From the NCBI GenBank assembly GCA_963792785.1, contig CAWBXO010000001.1, positions 372,001-436,000 on the forward strand: a stretch of DNA of 64,000 nucleotides. The letters run 5' to 3'. Source of the stretch: CAWIMX01 sp963792785 (lineage in GTDB: Bacteria; Acidobacteriota; Vicinamibacteria; Vicinamibacterales; CAVVIG01). The translations under genes and the position numbers were made by a program. The notes under the pieces are model-generated. The model had not been told where the DNA came from, searched no databases, and saw only the letters and a program-made list of their open reading frames with translations. Positions 8,440 to 17,229 of this stretch are shown piece by piece (the first letter of the stretch is position 1; each line of letters begins with the position of its first letter).

Positions 8440-10761
8440 TCAGGCGTTTCCGGCACTCGCGAGGTACTCGGGATACTGCGACGCGTAGTAGTCGCGATAG
8501 TAGTACCGGTCCCGCATGACGTCGGCCCCGTTCAGCACGACGCCGGTCACGCTGATCCCGGCGGCGTCGAGCCGCTCGAGCGCGGACTGGACGACGCGCC
8601 GCCGCGTCTTGTTCACGTTCACGACGAAGATCCGGAGCGCCGCATGCTGAGCCAGCACGGCCGAGTCGGTGACCGGCATCACCGGGGGGCCGTCGAGGAC
8701 GACCCAGTCGAAGCGGGCCGCCAGGCTCCGCACGAGCTCCTCGAAGCGCTTCGACCCGAGGAGCTCGGACGGGTTCGGCGGGCAGCGCCCGCTCGCCAGC
8801 AGCCAGAGTCCGGACGCCGTCGTCTTCACGATCGCCTCACTCGGCTTGGCGCCTCCGCTCAGCACGTTCGACAGGCCGGGCTGCTGCGGGCCGTTGAACA
8901 GCGTGTGCAGCGAGGGCTGCCGCATGTCGGCGTCGATGAGGAGCACGCGCTTGCCGCTCCGGGCCAGCGCCATGGCCAGGTTCGCGGCCACCGTGCTCTT
9001 GCCCTCGCCCGGCGCGGCGCTGGTCACCATGAGCGTCTTCGCCTCGTCGGCGAGCGCGCTGAACAGCACGTTGGTCCTGACGGTGCGGAACGCTTCGGAG
9101 AACATCGGTGGAACGACGCGGCTCGACAGAAGCGGCGGCGACCCCTTCAGGGTCTTGGCCGACACGTAGGGCAGCATGCCCAGGAACGGCACGCCGAGGT
9201 ACCGCGCGACGTCGGCGGGCAACTTGATGCGGTTGTCCCAGTGCTCGGTCAGGAACGCCATGACGACGCCCAGCACGAGCCCGCCGAGCAGGCCCACGAG
9301 CAGGTTGAGGCGGACCCTCGGGCTGACCGGCGACGTCGGCGTCTCGGCGGCGTCGAGCACCTGGGCGTTGCTGACTTTCAACTCCGCCGACACGGCCACT
9401 TCGTTCGCGCGCTGCAGAAGGTTCTGATAGATGAGCCGGTTGCTGTCGGCCTCGCGCTGCAGCACCCCGTAGTCGATCGCCTGACGGTTCAGGGCCAGCG
9501 CGTTCTTCTTCTGATCGTCCAGCTCCCGCGTCAGGCTCTGCTCCTCGGCGAGCGCGGCCAGGTAGTCCTGGTGCACCGACTCGACGAGATTCCCGACCTC
9601 GGTCGCGAGCCTGGCGCGCGTGCTCTCCAGCGCGGAATCCACGCGGGCCATCTCCGGGTGCTTGGCGCCCAGGGTCTGCGCCAGCGTCGCGCGCTCGTTC
9701 TGCAGCTTGGTCAGGTCCGACTTCAAGCCCTGAATGAAGCCGTTGGAGAACACGGAGGGAATGCTGTCGAGCGCGTTCGGGTTGTGCTGCACGTCGAGCA
9801 GCTGCCGGTACAGCGCCTCCTTCTCGAACCGATCGGTGCGCGCCCGCGTGGCCGCCGTGTTGAGGTCGCTCAGGCGCTGCACCACGAGGTTCTGGCCCTC
9901 GCCGAGCGACAGTGCATTCCCCCGCTCGCGATACCGCTGCAGCGCCAGCTCGCTCTGTTCCACCTTGGTGCGCTGCTCGCTGAGCTGCTCGTTGAGCCAC
10001 TGGCTGGCTTCCTTCGACGCCCTGAAGTTGAACTCGAGGTTCTGCTCGATGAACTCGTTCGTCAGGGTGTTGACGATGCTGGCCGCCAGGCGCGGGTCGG
10101 TGTCGATATACCGGATCTCCACGACGCGCGTGTCGGTCACCGGAACGACCCGCAGGTGGCCGATCAGATAGCTGATGGCGCGCGACTCGCTCGCGGTCTC
10201 GGGCACAGGGCTCTGAGGCCCGGCGGACGCCGCAGCGGCCGATGCCGGTGCGGCGGGCGCGTCGCGCAGGCCGATCGAGACGGCCAGTCCCGACAACCAT
10301 CCGTCGGCTGCCGCCATCGCCTGCTGCCGCCACGACGCCTGCGCGTTCGGATCGGAGGTAAAGGGCGGCTGGCGCCACAGGTCCAGCCGATCGAGCACCT
10401 TCCTGGCCAGCGACCGGCTCTGCAGCAGGCGGTACTGCGTCTCGTGGTCGGTCTTCGCCGGCTGCTTCGTCGCATCGTTGAACGCCACGACGCTCTGGTC
10501 GGTGTCGACCATCAGGAGCTGCGCGTGGGCTTCGTAAGACGGCCGAACCGAGTAGGTGTACGCCGTCACGACGCCGAGCACGACGAGGAGCGTCGACAGC
10601 GCCATCCAGCGGCGCCGATAGATGACCTCGAGCCGGTCGGCCAGCGTCCGCTCCTCGGCCGGCGCCTGGGGCGGCATCGCGCCCCCATCCCGGCCGGCGC
10701 TGAACCCGTCGCCGACCGGCACCGCCCGGTCACGATATGCAGAGGTGGACTGCTTGTTCAT
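8440..10761 (-). CDS. Polysaccharide co-polymerase with tyrosine autokinase (Wzz-Wzc/BY-kinase fusion)
   Basis: A 773-residue inner-membrane protein. A first membrane segment at about 55-75 and a second near 500-520 flank a periplasmic Wzz domain with long coiled coils. The cytoplasmic C-terminus is a bacterial tyrosine kinase: Walker A SAAPGEGKST (about 581-590), Walker A' LLIDADMRQP, Walker B WVVLDGPP, and a tail cluster with seven tyrosines from about residue 752 on (DRYYYRDYYASQYPEY) that would be autophosphorylated. Such proteins control chain length and export in concert with the Wza-type protein encoded directly upstream, which its gene overlaps (ATGA). A second, split-type kinase occurs at 48132-49023. 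Confidence 0.93.
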   Translation of the reverse strand: MNKQSTSAYRDRAVPVGDGFSAGRDGGAMPPQAPAEERTLADRLEVIYRRRWMALSTLLVVLGVVTAYTYSVRPSYEAHAQLLMVDTDQSVVAFNDATKQPAKTDHETQYRLLQSRSLARKVLDRLDLWRQPPFTSDPNAQASWRQQAMAAADGWLSGLAVSIGLRDAPAAPASAAAASAGPQSPVPETASESRAISYLIGHLRVVPVTDTRVVEIRYIDTDPRLAASIVNTLTNEFIEQNLEFNFRASKEASQWLNEQLSEQRTKVEQSELALQRYRERGNALSLGEGQNLVVQRLSDLNTAATRARTDRFEKEALYRQLLDVQHNPNALDSIPSVFSNGFIQGLKSDLTKLQNERATLAQTLGAKHPEMARVDSALESTRARLATEVGNLVESVHQDYLAALAEEQSLTRELDDQKKNALALNRQAIDYGVLQREADSNRLIYQNLLQRANEVAVSAELKVSNAQVLDAAETPTSPVSPRVRLNLLVGLLGGLVLGVVMAFLTEHWDNRIKLPADVARYLGVPFLGMLPYVSAKTLKGSPPLLSSRVVPPMFSEAFRTVRTNVLFSALADEAKTLMVTSAAPGEGKSTVAANLAMALARSGKRVLLIDADMRQPSLHTLFNGPQQPGLSNVLSGGAKPSEAIVKTTASGLWLLASGRCPPNPSELLGSKRFEELVRSLAARFDWVVLDGPPVMPVTDSAVLAQHAALRIFVVNVNKTRRRVVQSALERLDAAGISVTGVVLNGADVMRDRYYYRDYYASQYPEYLASAGNA

Positions 10762-11609
10762 CAGAAGAATCTCTCCCCGACCTTGATGGTGTCTCCCGCC
10801 TGCACGAGGTCATCGAGCTGGATATCGAGCTCGCGGCTTTCGCCGTCGACCGCGCGAACGACCTTCAGGCGATGCGTGGAGCCCCGTGCCGTGATGCCCC
10901 CGGCCAGCGACAGCGCCTGCAGGACCGTGGTGTTCCGCTGGACGCGGTATTCACCAGGGCGCATCACGTTCCCGAACACAAAGATCGTGGGGGCGGAGCT
11001 GACCACGACCGTGTCGCCGTCGTGGAGCAGGAGATCCGAGGCCCCCTCCCCGCTCGACAGGCCGTGGATCGACAAATCGATGACTTCGTCGGCATCGGCA
11101 TCGGCCAGCGCCGGTCCGTCGGCAGCCGACCCGCGCGCGCGGCGACGCACGGTCACGCGGTCCCCGGCGTCGGCGCTCGTCGAACCCGCGCGCGCGAGCA
11201 TCTCGGTGACCGAGACGCTGCCGCGCAGCGAATAGATGCCCGGCGTCCGCACTTCGCCGAGCACGTACACGTTCTGGCTTCGGTACTCGATCACCGAAAC
11301 CGTGACTTCAGGGTTGTTGTAGTAGCCGTCGGCCAGACGCTTGACCAGCTCGGCCTCGAGCTGCCGGACCGTCAAGCCCGCCGCGGGCACGTGGCCGATC
11401 ATCGGAAAGGCCACGGTGTTGTCGGCGCCGATCGCGAACCGGTCGGACAGGCCCTGCGGCCCCCAGATCGTGATCTGCAGCACGTCGTCCGCGCCGAGCA
11501 GATACTCGTCCTGTGGAGCGCCCGCCACGGGCGTGGCCGCGGCCAGGCCGAGCGCCAGGGCCATGCCGAGCGCCAGCAGGTATCGGGAGGTGACGGCCAT
11601 GTGGCGCAT
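10761..11609 (-). CDS. Polysaccharide export outer-membrane protein (Wza-like)
   Basis: From ATG 11609 the protein has a good Sec signal (MRHMAVTSRYLLALGMALALGLAAA), then the polysaccharide-export domain beginning YLLGADDVLQITIWG, followed by SLBB-type repeats (VYVLGEVRTPGIYSL; IFVFGNVMRPGEYRV). It would form the periplasmic/outer-membrane export channel. No lipobox cysteine is evident, unlike many Wza proteins. Its reading frame stays open to GTG 11678, with another ATG at 11645; the 11609 start is chosen because it leads straight into the signal peptide. It is the first gene of the minus-strand operon that runs down to the window edge, and is followed by the autokinase gene with ATGA overlap. 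Confidence 0.88.
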   Translation of the reverse strand: MRHMAVTSRYLLALGMALALGLAAATPVAGAPQDEYLLGADDVLQITIWGPQGLSDRFAIGADNTVAFPMIGHVPAAGLTVRQLEAELVKRLADGYYNNPEVTVSVIEYRSQNVYVLGEVRTPGIYSLRGSVSVTEMLARAGSTSADAGDRVTVRRRARGSAADGPALADADADEVIDLSIHGLSSGEGASDLLLHDGDTVVVSSAPTIFVFGNVMRPGEYRVQRNTTVLQALSLAGGITARGSTHRLKVVRAVDGESRELDIQLDDLVQAGDTIKVGERFF

Positions 11610-11993
11610 GGCCGCAGAAAGCCGGAACTCTTCTAGGGTTGGCATGTTTGGAAATCGGACAGAGCTTCGCCCCGTCACTTACAGGTAATGAAGGTGCCCG
11701 GCGGACTCCCGGGCCAAGGCCCCCCCTGTCGAGGCGCTCGTCCGCCCCGTGCGTTGGCCTCTAAAGCCAAGACCGTGCCGCCGGGTATCCCGTGTTCTCG
11801 GCCTGACTCGCGTCGGCGCTCGCCACCGCGGCGCCATCGCGATCACTCTGGCGACATTCGTCTGCCCCCAGGCAGCCTTTTCGGGGCTTGGGGCCTCGAT
11901 GACGCCACTTGCGGCGCGCACAATTTATGCTTACGTGACGACGCACCTGTGTGCGACTCGTTCCGGAGCGTTCCAGCCAGCAGGGAGCCAGCC
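11610..11993. other. Divergent intergenic region between EPS operon A and the DivIVA-like gene
   Basis: About 384 bp, less if the export gene starts at 11645 or 11678. It must hold the promoters of both the minus-strand operon and the plus-strand gene. No GG-N10-GC sigma-54 element with TTGC was found on either strand, in contrast to most other intergenic regions here. The one AT-rich stretch (11921-11932, AATTTATGC) could hold a -10 element but lacks a convincing -35 at proper spacing. A small symmetric TTACAGGTAA lies at about 11679-11688. Confidence 0.5.
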
Positions 11994-12761
11994 ATGTCGG
12001 TCACCGAAGTGATGCCAGTCGAAACCCCGCCCTCGTCCGCCGATGTCCAGGCGCGGGCGAACTTCCGGATCGCCCTCCGTGGGTACGATCGGGACGAGGT
12101 GCGCGAGGCCTTCGAACGGATGTCCGCCCGGCACCAGGCGCTGTCGATGAAGAACATCTCCCTGCAGGCGCAGATCGCGAGGCTCGAGTCGAAAGTGGCG
12201 GCCTATCAGCTGGAGGAAAACACGTTCCGCGGCGCCGTGCTCATGCTCCAGAAGCAGTACGACGAGGCCCAACGACGCGGCACGGATGCGCTGAAGCAGG
12301 CGGTCGACCAGGCACGGGCCGAAGCGCTGCGGCAGGCGTCTGCCGAGGCCGACCAGCTGCTGGCCCTGGCGCAGGAGCGTGCGCGCAGAGTCGAACGGTA
12401 CGTGCGCCAGCTCAACGATCATCAGGAACGCTTCAACGCCGTCGTCCGGCAGACCATCGAGCAGTTGCAGGAGCTGATGTCGGGCGCGACGGCGCGGCCG
12501 GCGAGTGACGAAGAGGTCAAGGTCCCGAAGGCCGGAAGCGTCACGCCCGCCGGCCCGGAACCCGCGTCGGAGACGCGGCCGCCGGCCCAGACGGTCGCGA
12601 CCGGCGGCCGGATCACCGCGGCGCTGGCCGCCGGCGGCGCTCCCAGCCCGCAGCGCGACGATGCGATCCCGGACACGATCGCGACCGTGGAGCAGATCGA
12701 GGCCATGCTCAAGGGCATCGACGGCGCGATCGTGGACATCCCGGCCCTGCCGGCCGAGTAG
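11994..12761 (+). CDS. DivIVA-like coiled-coil protein
   Basis: A 255-residue cytosolic protein. Residues about 17-60 (ARANFRIALRGYDRDEVREAFERM) match the N-terminal membrane-curvature-sensing segment of DivIVA/GpsB proteins, which contains the characteristic RGYDRDEV. A long coiled coil follows (about 50-160), then a low-complexity Pro/Ala/Thr linker and a short acidic C-terminus. DivIVA proteins mark poles and septa and recruit partners; here the partner is unknown. ATG 11994 is preceded by CAGGGAG. It is the only plus-strand gene in the first 22 kb, flanked by glycan operons transcribed away from and towards it, so a role in placing envelope or EPS machinery is a guess from context only. 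Confidence 0.75.
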   Translation: MSVTEVMPVETPPSSADVQARANFRIALRGYDRDEVREAFERMSARHQALSMKNISLQAQIARLESKVAAYQLEENTFRGAVLMLQKQYDEAQRRGTDALKQAVDQARAEALRQASAEADQLLALAQERARRVERYVRQLNDHQERFNAVVRQTIEQLQELMSGATARPASDEEVKVPKAGSVTPAGPEPASETRPPAQTVATGGRITAALAAGGAPSPQRDDAIPDTIATVEQIEAMLKGIDGAIVDIPALPAE

Positions 12762-12770
12762 CGCCCCGCG

Positions 12771-13544
12771 TTATCCCGCGACGCTCCCTCTCCCGGAGGG
12801 GCCGGGCTTCTCGAAGGCTCCGAGCAGCCAGGGTCGAACCGCCTTGCAATGGCGCTCCACGAGCTGTTCGTATGCCGCGCCCACCAGGTACGCGGCGGGA
12901 TGGAACTGCAGATAGTTCGGGTGCTCGCGGATCGGCTCGACCGTGTTCACCTCGAACCCGATCGACGTCGCCAGCTTCTTCAGCGCGCCGACGCTGTTCG
13001 CCCGATAATGCGTGGGAAACGTCTCATCTTCGGGCCGCCCCGTCGTCAGACGGACCACGCGCGGGTGCAGACGGTCGGGAATCAACGACGCCACAACGGA
13101 GACGTAGTCGTAGCGATTCGGCGTCAGGAAGACGAAATGCCCGTTGGGCGCGAGGACCCGGAAGATCTCCGCGAACGTCCGGGCCGGGTCTTCGAGATGC
13201 TCGATGACGCTGCGGCAGACAACGGCGTGGAAGGCGCCGTCCCTGAACGGCAGGGCGCTGGCGTCGGCCCGGCTGAACTGCACGGCGCTGTCCGCGGTGC
13301 GGCGGAATCGCTCGACCCGATCGATCCCCACCCGAAGGCTCGACCGCACGTTGAAGTTGCGCATGTCGGGTGCCATATAGCCGCAGCCGACGCTCAGGAT
13401 CCGGGCATCGGGCGGAAGACGCAGGCTCTCGACGGCATGCCGGTACCGCGCGCGCGGCGAAACCAGGCGCCCGTACAACAGGCGCCGGAGGCGAACGGTC
13501 GAGCGTCCGGCCAGTTCCCGCGTCAGCTCCATCGTCGTCTGCAT
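12771..13544 (-). CDS. Class I SAM-dependent methyltransferase (UbiE/Methyltransf_11 type)
   Basis: A 257-residue protein. SAM-binding motif I is ILSVGCGY at about residues 49-56, with an acidic strand end GIDRVERF after it, then RADASALPF and the classic Methyltransf_11 segment VVCRSVIEHLEDPARTFAEIFRVLAPNGHFVFLTPN. It is the last gene of operon C and follows the heparinase-like gene by 5 bp, with ribosome binding site GAGGTAGG before ATG 13544. Its 3' end is convergent with, and 9 bp from, the DivIVA-like gene. The acceptor is unknown; glycan methylation is inferred from context. Confidence 0.88.
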   Translation of the reverse strand: MQTTMELTRELAGRSTVRLRRLLYGRLVSPRARYRHAVESLRLPPDARILSVGCGYMAPDMRNFNVRSSLRVGIDRVERFRRTADSAVQFSRADASALPFRDGAFHAVVCRSVIEHLEDPARTFAEIFRVLAPNGHFVFLTPNRYDYVSVVASLIPDRLHPRVVRLTTGRPEDETFPTHYRANSVGALKKLATSIGFEVNTVEPIREHPNYLQFHPAAYLVGAAYEQLVERHCKAVRPWLLGAFEKPGPSGRGSVAG

Positions 13545-13549
13545 GGTTC

Positions 13550-16030
13550 CTACCTCACCTGCGTACCGGTCGTCTCGAATGAGACGACGCCTTGACTGTC
13601 TGAAGTGACTGCGGTCGCACCAGTCGAAGGCTGGCGTGACAGCGCGATCCGAACGGCGGTGCCCTGGGGCGATGCCGTAATGTAGAACGTCGTTGCCGGA
13701 GCCATGTCCACCAGGAGGTGCCGGGATCGCGGGCCGCGCGGCTCGAAGTCGTACGTCGTCCCGCCGACGTCGTAGTGGTCTGACGCCGCCCGGGCCAGCA
13801 TCACGACCCATTGATTCGATTCGTCGGCGATGTGAACGCCGGCCAGGGCTCCGTCGGCCGATTCCACACGATCGGCCGGCGCCATGGCTTCGAGCGTGTT
13901 GGCATCTCCGAACTGGATGACATTCAGGAAGATGTCGTAGGCCTGCCGAGTCGGCGGGCGGATTTCGATGCGGCCCCACCCGAGATATTCCCGCTCGGCC
14001 GGGGTCATCGCCGGCGTGCCCCAGGGCGTGGTGCCATCGTCGTCGCCGCTCTGAAATTCCATCCCGGCCCCCCCGACGAACCGGATGTCCGGGTGGTCCG
14101 GCCACAGCACCTTCATGAAGAAGCGCCCATGGGTGGGAGCTGACTGGAAGTCGTCGCCCGTCAGCCCGTTGACCTTGTTGGTCACCTCGAGCAGATTGCT
14201 CGACGTCGAGGTCCACTGTCCGGGGCGGGGCGTCTGCGCCGCGCCATTGACGAATTCAGGCTGGGTCGGTACCCAGGCCTTCCACACCTTCTCGTCGGTG
14301 GACGGCTTCGTCGCGTTGAACCGGTCGAACACCACGACAAACTCGCGGTCGGCCGGCCCGTGCAGGTACACCAGCTCCCGCTGCGACACGCGGGCCGTCG
14401 AGCCCTTCCACATGGGCGTGCTGTCGTACGCGACGTAGTCGAAGCCGTCGGCATTCAGGGCGCGGGCCATCACCGTGCCCGCCTTCCCGATCCGGTGGAT
14501 CCCGCGCGCTCCCCAGAACGCGTCGACGTCACGACCGCCGGTGAAGCCGAGGCCGGGGTCGCTGGCGCCCTTGTGCAGGCTGACGACGTTCTGAAACAGC
14601 GCCCCCTTGTCCGGTCCGCGATTCAGCTTGCCCGCGCCGCTCTTCGTGTTCCCGGCCTGCAGGATGAGGTTGCCGAACTTGTGCAGGCTGAACGTCCCGT
14701 ATTGCGGCGTGTCGTGGCCGTACATGCGGGGCTGCTGGGCGTAGAAGATCACCTGGGCATCCGAACTGCGATAGCCCGAGCGCATCACGAATTCCCCGAG
14801 GCCGAGCTCCAGCGCGTTCGGGAGCTGCATGTCGGTGGGCGAACGGGGCGTGATCTCCCGATCGCCGTACAGGAACCAGAACAGGACGGCGTTGGACCAG
14901 GTCCCGCCGTACTGCGTCACGGTGCCGCCGCAGTCGTCGGCCGTCTCCTGGTACGCCCACTTCGCGAGCGCGGCGTTGGGATGCCCCGCGCGCCGCAGCA
15001 TGCCGGCATTCAGCATGAGGCTCTTGCAGCTCGGTCCGCCGATCCCACCCGAGATCGTGCCCCAGCGATCGTAGTAGGCCCGCCGCAGCAGGGAGTGCGG
15101 ACGGACGTTGGCCTCGGCGAACACCGAATAGCGCGCGAAGAACGGCGTCGCCGCGATGTAGTCCGCGCCGAGCGCCGACGAGAACATCGCCACCGGAACG
15201 CTCAGGTTGACGAACGACTCGCTCAGGTAGCCGCCCGGGCCCTCGTGCCAGCCGGTCGCCGGCCCGTAGAAGTAGTTCAGCTCGGTCAGGAGCCGGTTCA
15301 GCCACAGGGCCTTGAACGCGGTCAGGAGTTCGTCCTGGATCGCGGGGGCCGGATAGGGGTCGCCATAGAACCCCACGACCCCGAGGATGTCCTCGAGATC
15401 GCCGGACGCCCGCTGGCTGCCGAGCATCTCCACCCCGTCGATTTCCATCGTCAGCGGATCGCGGCCGCGGTATTTCGTGTCGTAGGCCGACAGATACGCG
15501 TCCACGATCTCGGCTCGCTCGCTCTCGGCCAGGTGGGAATAGCACCAGTCATACGTCGTGATGACCGACAGGTACTTCGGATCCGGGTACCCGGTGTTCA
15601 GGGCCTCGCCCCTCTGCCCTTCCGCTTTTCGGACGGCCGGCAGCAGCGTTTCGGCGTACGAGAGCGCGCGACGGCAGTACGCGTCGGCGGTGGCGAGCGG
15701 GGGCTTGAACGCGAACCCTCGACGGGCCATCTCCTGTGGATCGAGCGCGGCGACGAACGCGTAGTCGAGGCCGCCCCAGTTGGCTTCGATCTGCTTCTGC
15801 CCCTTCGACAGGCGCTGCGTGTCGTCCAGCAGGCTCACGAAGTCCTGAAATTCCGATCGGTAGTCCTTGGCGATGCGGTCGCGAATGGCGGGCAGCTCGT
15901 CGGCCGTCATGAACAGCCGCGGATGCCCCGGATAGATGGTGACGGGGGCACCGGCCGACTGGCCGCGCGCCTGGCCCGCCGCCGTCGCCATCAGCAACGC
16001 CGCGAGACCGATCGTGCGCAGCACCCTCAT
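13550..16030 (-). CDS. Secreted heparinase II/III-like polysaccharide lyase
   Basis: An 826-residue protein with a Sec signal (LAALLMATAAGQARGQ, about residues 9-24). The architecture is that of (alpha/alpha)-toroid plus beta-sandwich lyases: helical half to about residue 420, containing HPRLFMT-DELPAIRDRI, NYFYGPATGWHEGPGGY and RWGTISGGIGGPS; then a beta-rich half with YGHDTPQYGTFSLHKFGNLILQ resembling the heparinase II/III C-terminal H-G-H-x-D region, though the match is loose. Such enzymes cut uronic-acid-containing glycans by beta-elimination. In a biosynthetic operon it may trim or release the product. It overlaps the GT4 gene before it by 4 bp (ATGA). Catalytic residues were not pinned down. 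Confidence 0.7.
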   Translation of the reverse strand: MRVLRTIGLAALLMATAAGQARGQSAGAPVTIYPGHPRLFMTADELPAIRDRIAKDYRSEFQDFVSLLDDTQRLSKGQKQIEANWGGLDYAFVAALDPQEMARRGFAFKPPLATADAYCRRALSYAETLLPAVRKAEGQRGEALNTGYPDPKYLSVITTYDWCYSHLAESERAEIVDAYLSAYDTKYRGRDPLTMEIDGVEMLGSQRASGDLEDILGVVGFYGDPYPAPAIQDELLTAFKALWLNRLLTELNYFYGPATGWHEGPGGYLSESFVNLSVPVAMFSSALGADYIAATPFFARYSVFAEANVRPHSLLRRAYYDRWGTISGGIGGPSCKSLMLNAGMLRRAGHPNAALAKWAYQETADDCGGTVTQYGGTWSNAVLFWFLYGDREITPRSPTDMQLPNALELGLGEFVMRSGYRSSDAQVIFYAQQPRMYGHDTPQYGTFSLHKFGNLILQAGNTKSGAGKLNRGPDKGALFQNVVSLHKGASDPGLGFTGGRDVDAFWGARGIHRIGKAGTVMARALNADGFDYVAYDSTPMWKGSTARVSQRELVYLHGPADREFVVVFDRFNATKPSTDEKVWKAWVPTQPEFVNGAAQTPRPGQWTSTSSNLLEVTNKVNGLTGDDFQSAPTHGRFFMKVLWPDHPDIRFVGGAGMEFQSGDDDGTTPWGTPAMTPAEREYLGWGRIEIRPPTRQAYDIFLNVIQFGDANTLEAMAPADRVESADGALAGVHIADESNQWVVMLARAASDHYDVGGTTYDFEPRGPRSRHLLVDMAPATTFYITASPQGTAVRIALSRQPSTGATAVTSDSQGVVSFETTGTQVR

Positions 16031-17229
16031 GAGGGAACTCCGAGATCCGCGCCTGCCCGCGACCCGGGCGGCGCGACCGGTGTCGCGGCGACGCCATCGG
16101 TGACGGCGCGCCGGACGATGTCCGCGTTCGCTCGCCAGTTGCGGACGCCGGTGACCTTCAACCGGCCCCGGTGGCCGAGCTCGCGCCGCAGCCCCTCGTC
16201 TTCCGTGAGGCGCCGCAGCGTGGCGGCCAGCGCCGTCTCGTTGTCCGGCTCGAACAGCAGGCCGTCCACGTCGTCGTCGATCAGGTCCTCGATGTTCGGC
16301 AGCTTCGGCGCAACCGTCGCGCGCTCCATCGACATGTACTCCAGGAGCTTCATCGGCGACGCGTGCCCCGTCCGGTCAGCCGCTGACACGGCGATGTCCA
16401 CGGCGCCGAGATAGCCCACCACCTCGTCGTGCGTCACCCGTCCCGTGAACCGCACGCGGTCGGCGAGGTCCAGCTCCCGGATCACGGACTCGAGTCGCGC
16501 CCGTTCGGGACCGTCGCCGATGATGAGCAGCTTCAGGTCGGCCACGCGGCTCACGGCCCGCAGCAGCAATTCCACGCCGTGCCATTCGCGCAGGACGCCG
16601 GCCCAGCCCGCCACGACGCTGTCGCTCCAGCCGAGCGCCGCCCGCACCGCATTCCGCCGCTCGGGCTCGACCCGGAAGCGGCTCGGGTTCGCCCCGTTGG
16701 GCAGCACCATGACCGTCTCGGGATGGGGGGTCAGCGCCCGCACGCAACCGGCGAGCGGCGTCGAGACGGCCGCGACCACCGAGGCGTGGCCAATCGCGAG
16801 GCGCTCGCACCATCGGCAGAACCGCTCGAGCCGCCGCCCTTCGAACCGCGTATGTTGCTCGGAGGTGTAGAGCCGGTTGACCTCGAGCACCACGGGCACC
16901 CCGTGGTGCCGCGCGGCGAGCACCGCTCCGAAGTCGTTGAGCGCATGCCGCTTGTACAGGAAGTCCGGCCGATGGCGACGGAGCGCGCGGCCGACGCTGA
17001 AATAGTCGACCACGCTCGAACCGGCGGCGGCGACCTCGAAGACCGCCTCGGGCAGCATCGTCTTCAGCTGCTTGAGGACGCCCTGATGGCCCGTGCCTCC
17101 CACCGGTGGCTGCACCATCGCCTGCACGACCACCTCGTGCCCGTCGGCCCGGAAGGCGTCGATCATTTCGCGGATGTGGATGCCCTCGGCCCCGTCCGCC
17201 AGCGTCCGGTGGTGATAGAGAATCTTCAT
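16027..17229 (-). CDS. Glycosyltransferase family 4
   Basis: A 400-residue GT-B retaining glycosyltransferase. The N-terminal domain starts MKILYHHRTLADGAEGIHIREM; the donor domain has VVAGWAGVLREWHGVELLL, LLIIGDGPERARLE and the E-x7-E type segment HASPMKLLEYMSMERATVAPK that contacts the nucleotide-sugar. It ends with a short Pro/Ala-rich tail. Both junctions are 4-bp ATGA overlaps (with the preceding GT4 gene and with the following heparinase-like gene), so it sits in a tightly coupled operon. Sugar specificity cannot be read from sequence. Confidence 0.9.
   Translation of the reverse strand: MKILYHHRTLADGAEGIHIREMIDAFRADGHEVVVQAMVQPPVGGTGHQGVLKQLKTMLPEAVFEVAAAGSSVVDYFSVGRALRRHRPDFLYKRHALNDFGAVLAARHHGVPVVLEVNRLYTSEQHTRFEGRRLERFCRWCERLAIGHASVVAAVSTPLAGCVRALTPHPETVMVLPNGANPSRFRVEPERRNAVRAALGWSDSVVAGWAGVLREWHGVELLLRAVSRVADLKLLIIGDGPERARLESVIRELDLADRVRFTGRVTHDEVVGYLGAVDIAVSAADRTGHASPMKLLEYMSMERATVAPKLPNIEDLIDDDVDGLLFEPDNETALAATLRRLTEDEGLRRELGHRGRLKVTGVRNWRANADIVRRAVTDGVAATPVAPPGSRAGADLGVPS

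Noticed and set aside
11921..11932. A sigma-70 promoter at AATTTATGC upstream of the DivIVA-like gene
   Set aside because: No -35 element at 16-18 bp spacing; TTGCGG is 11 bp away and TTGGGG 32 bp away.
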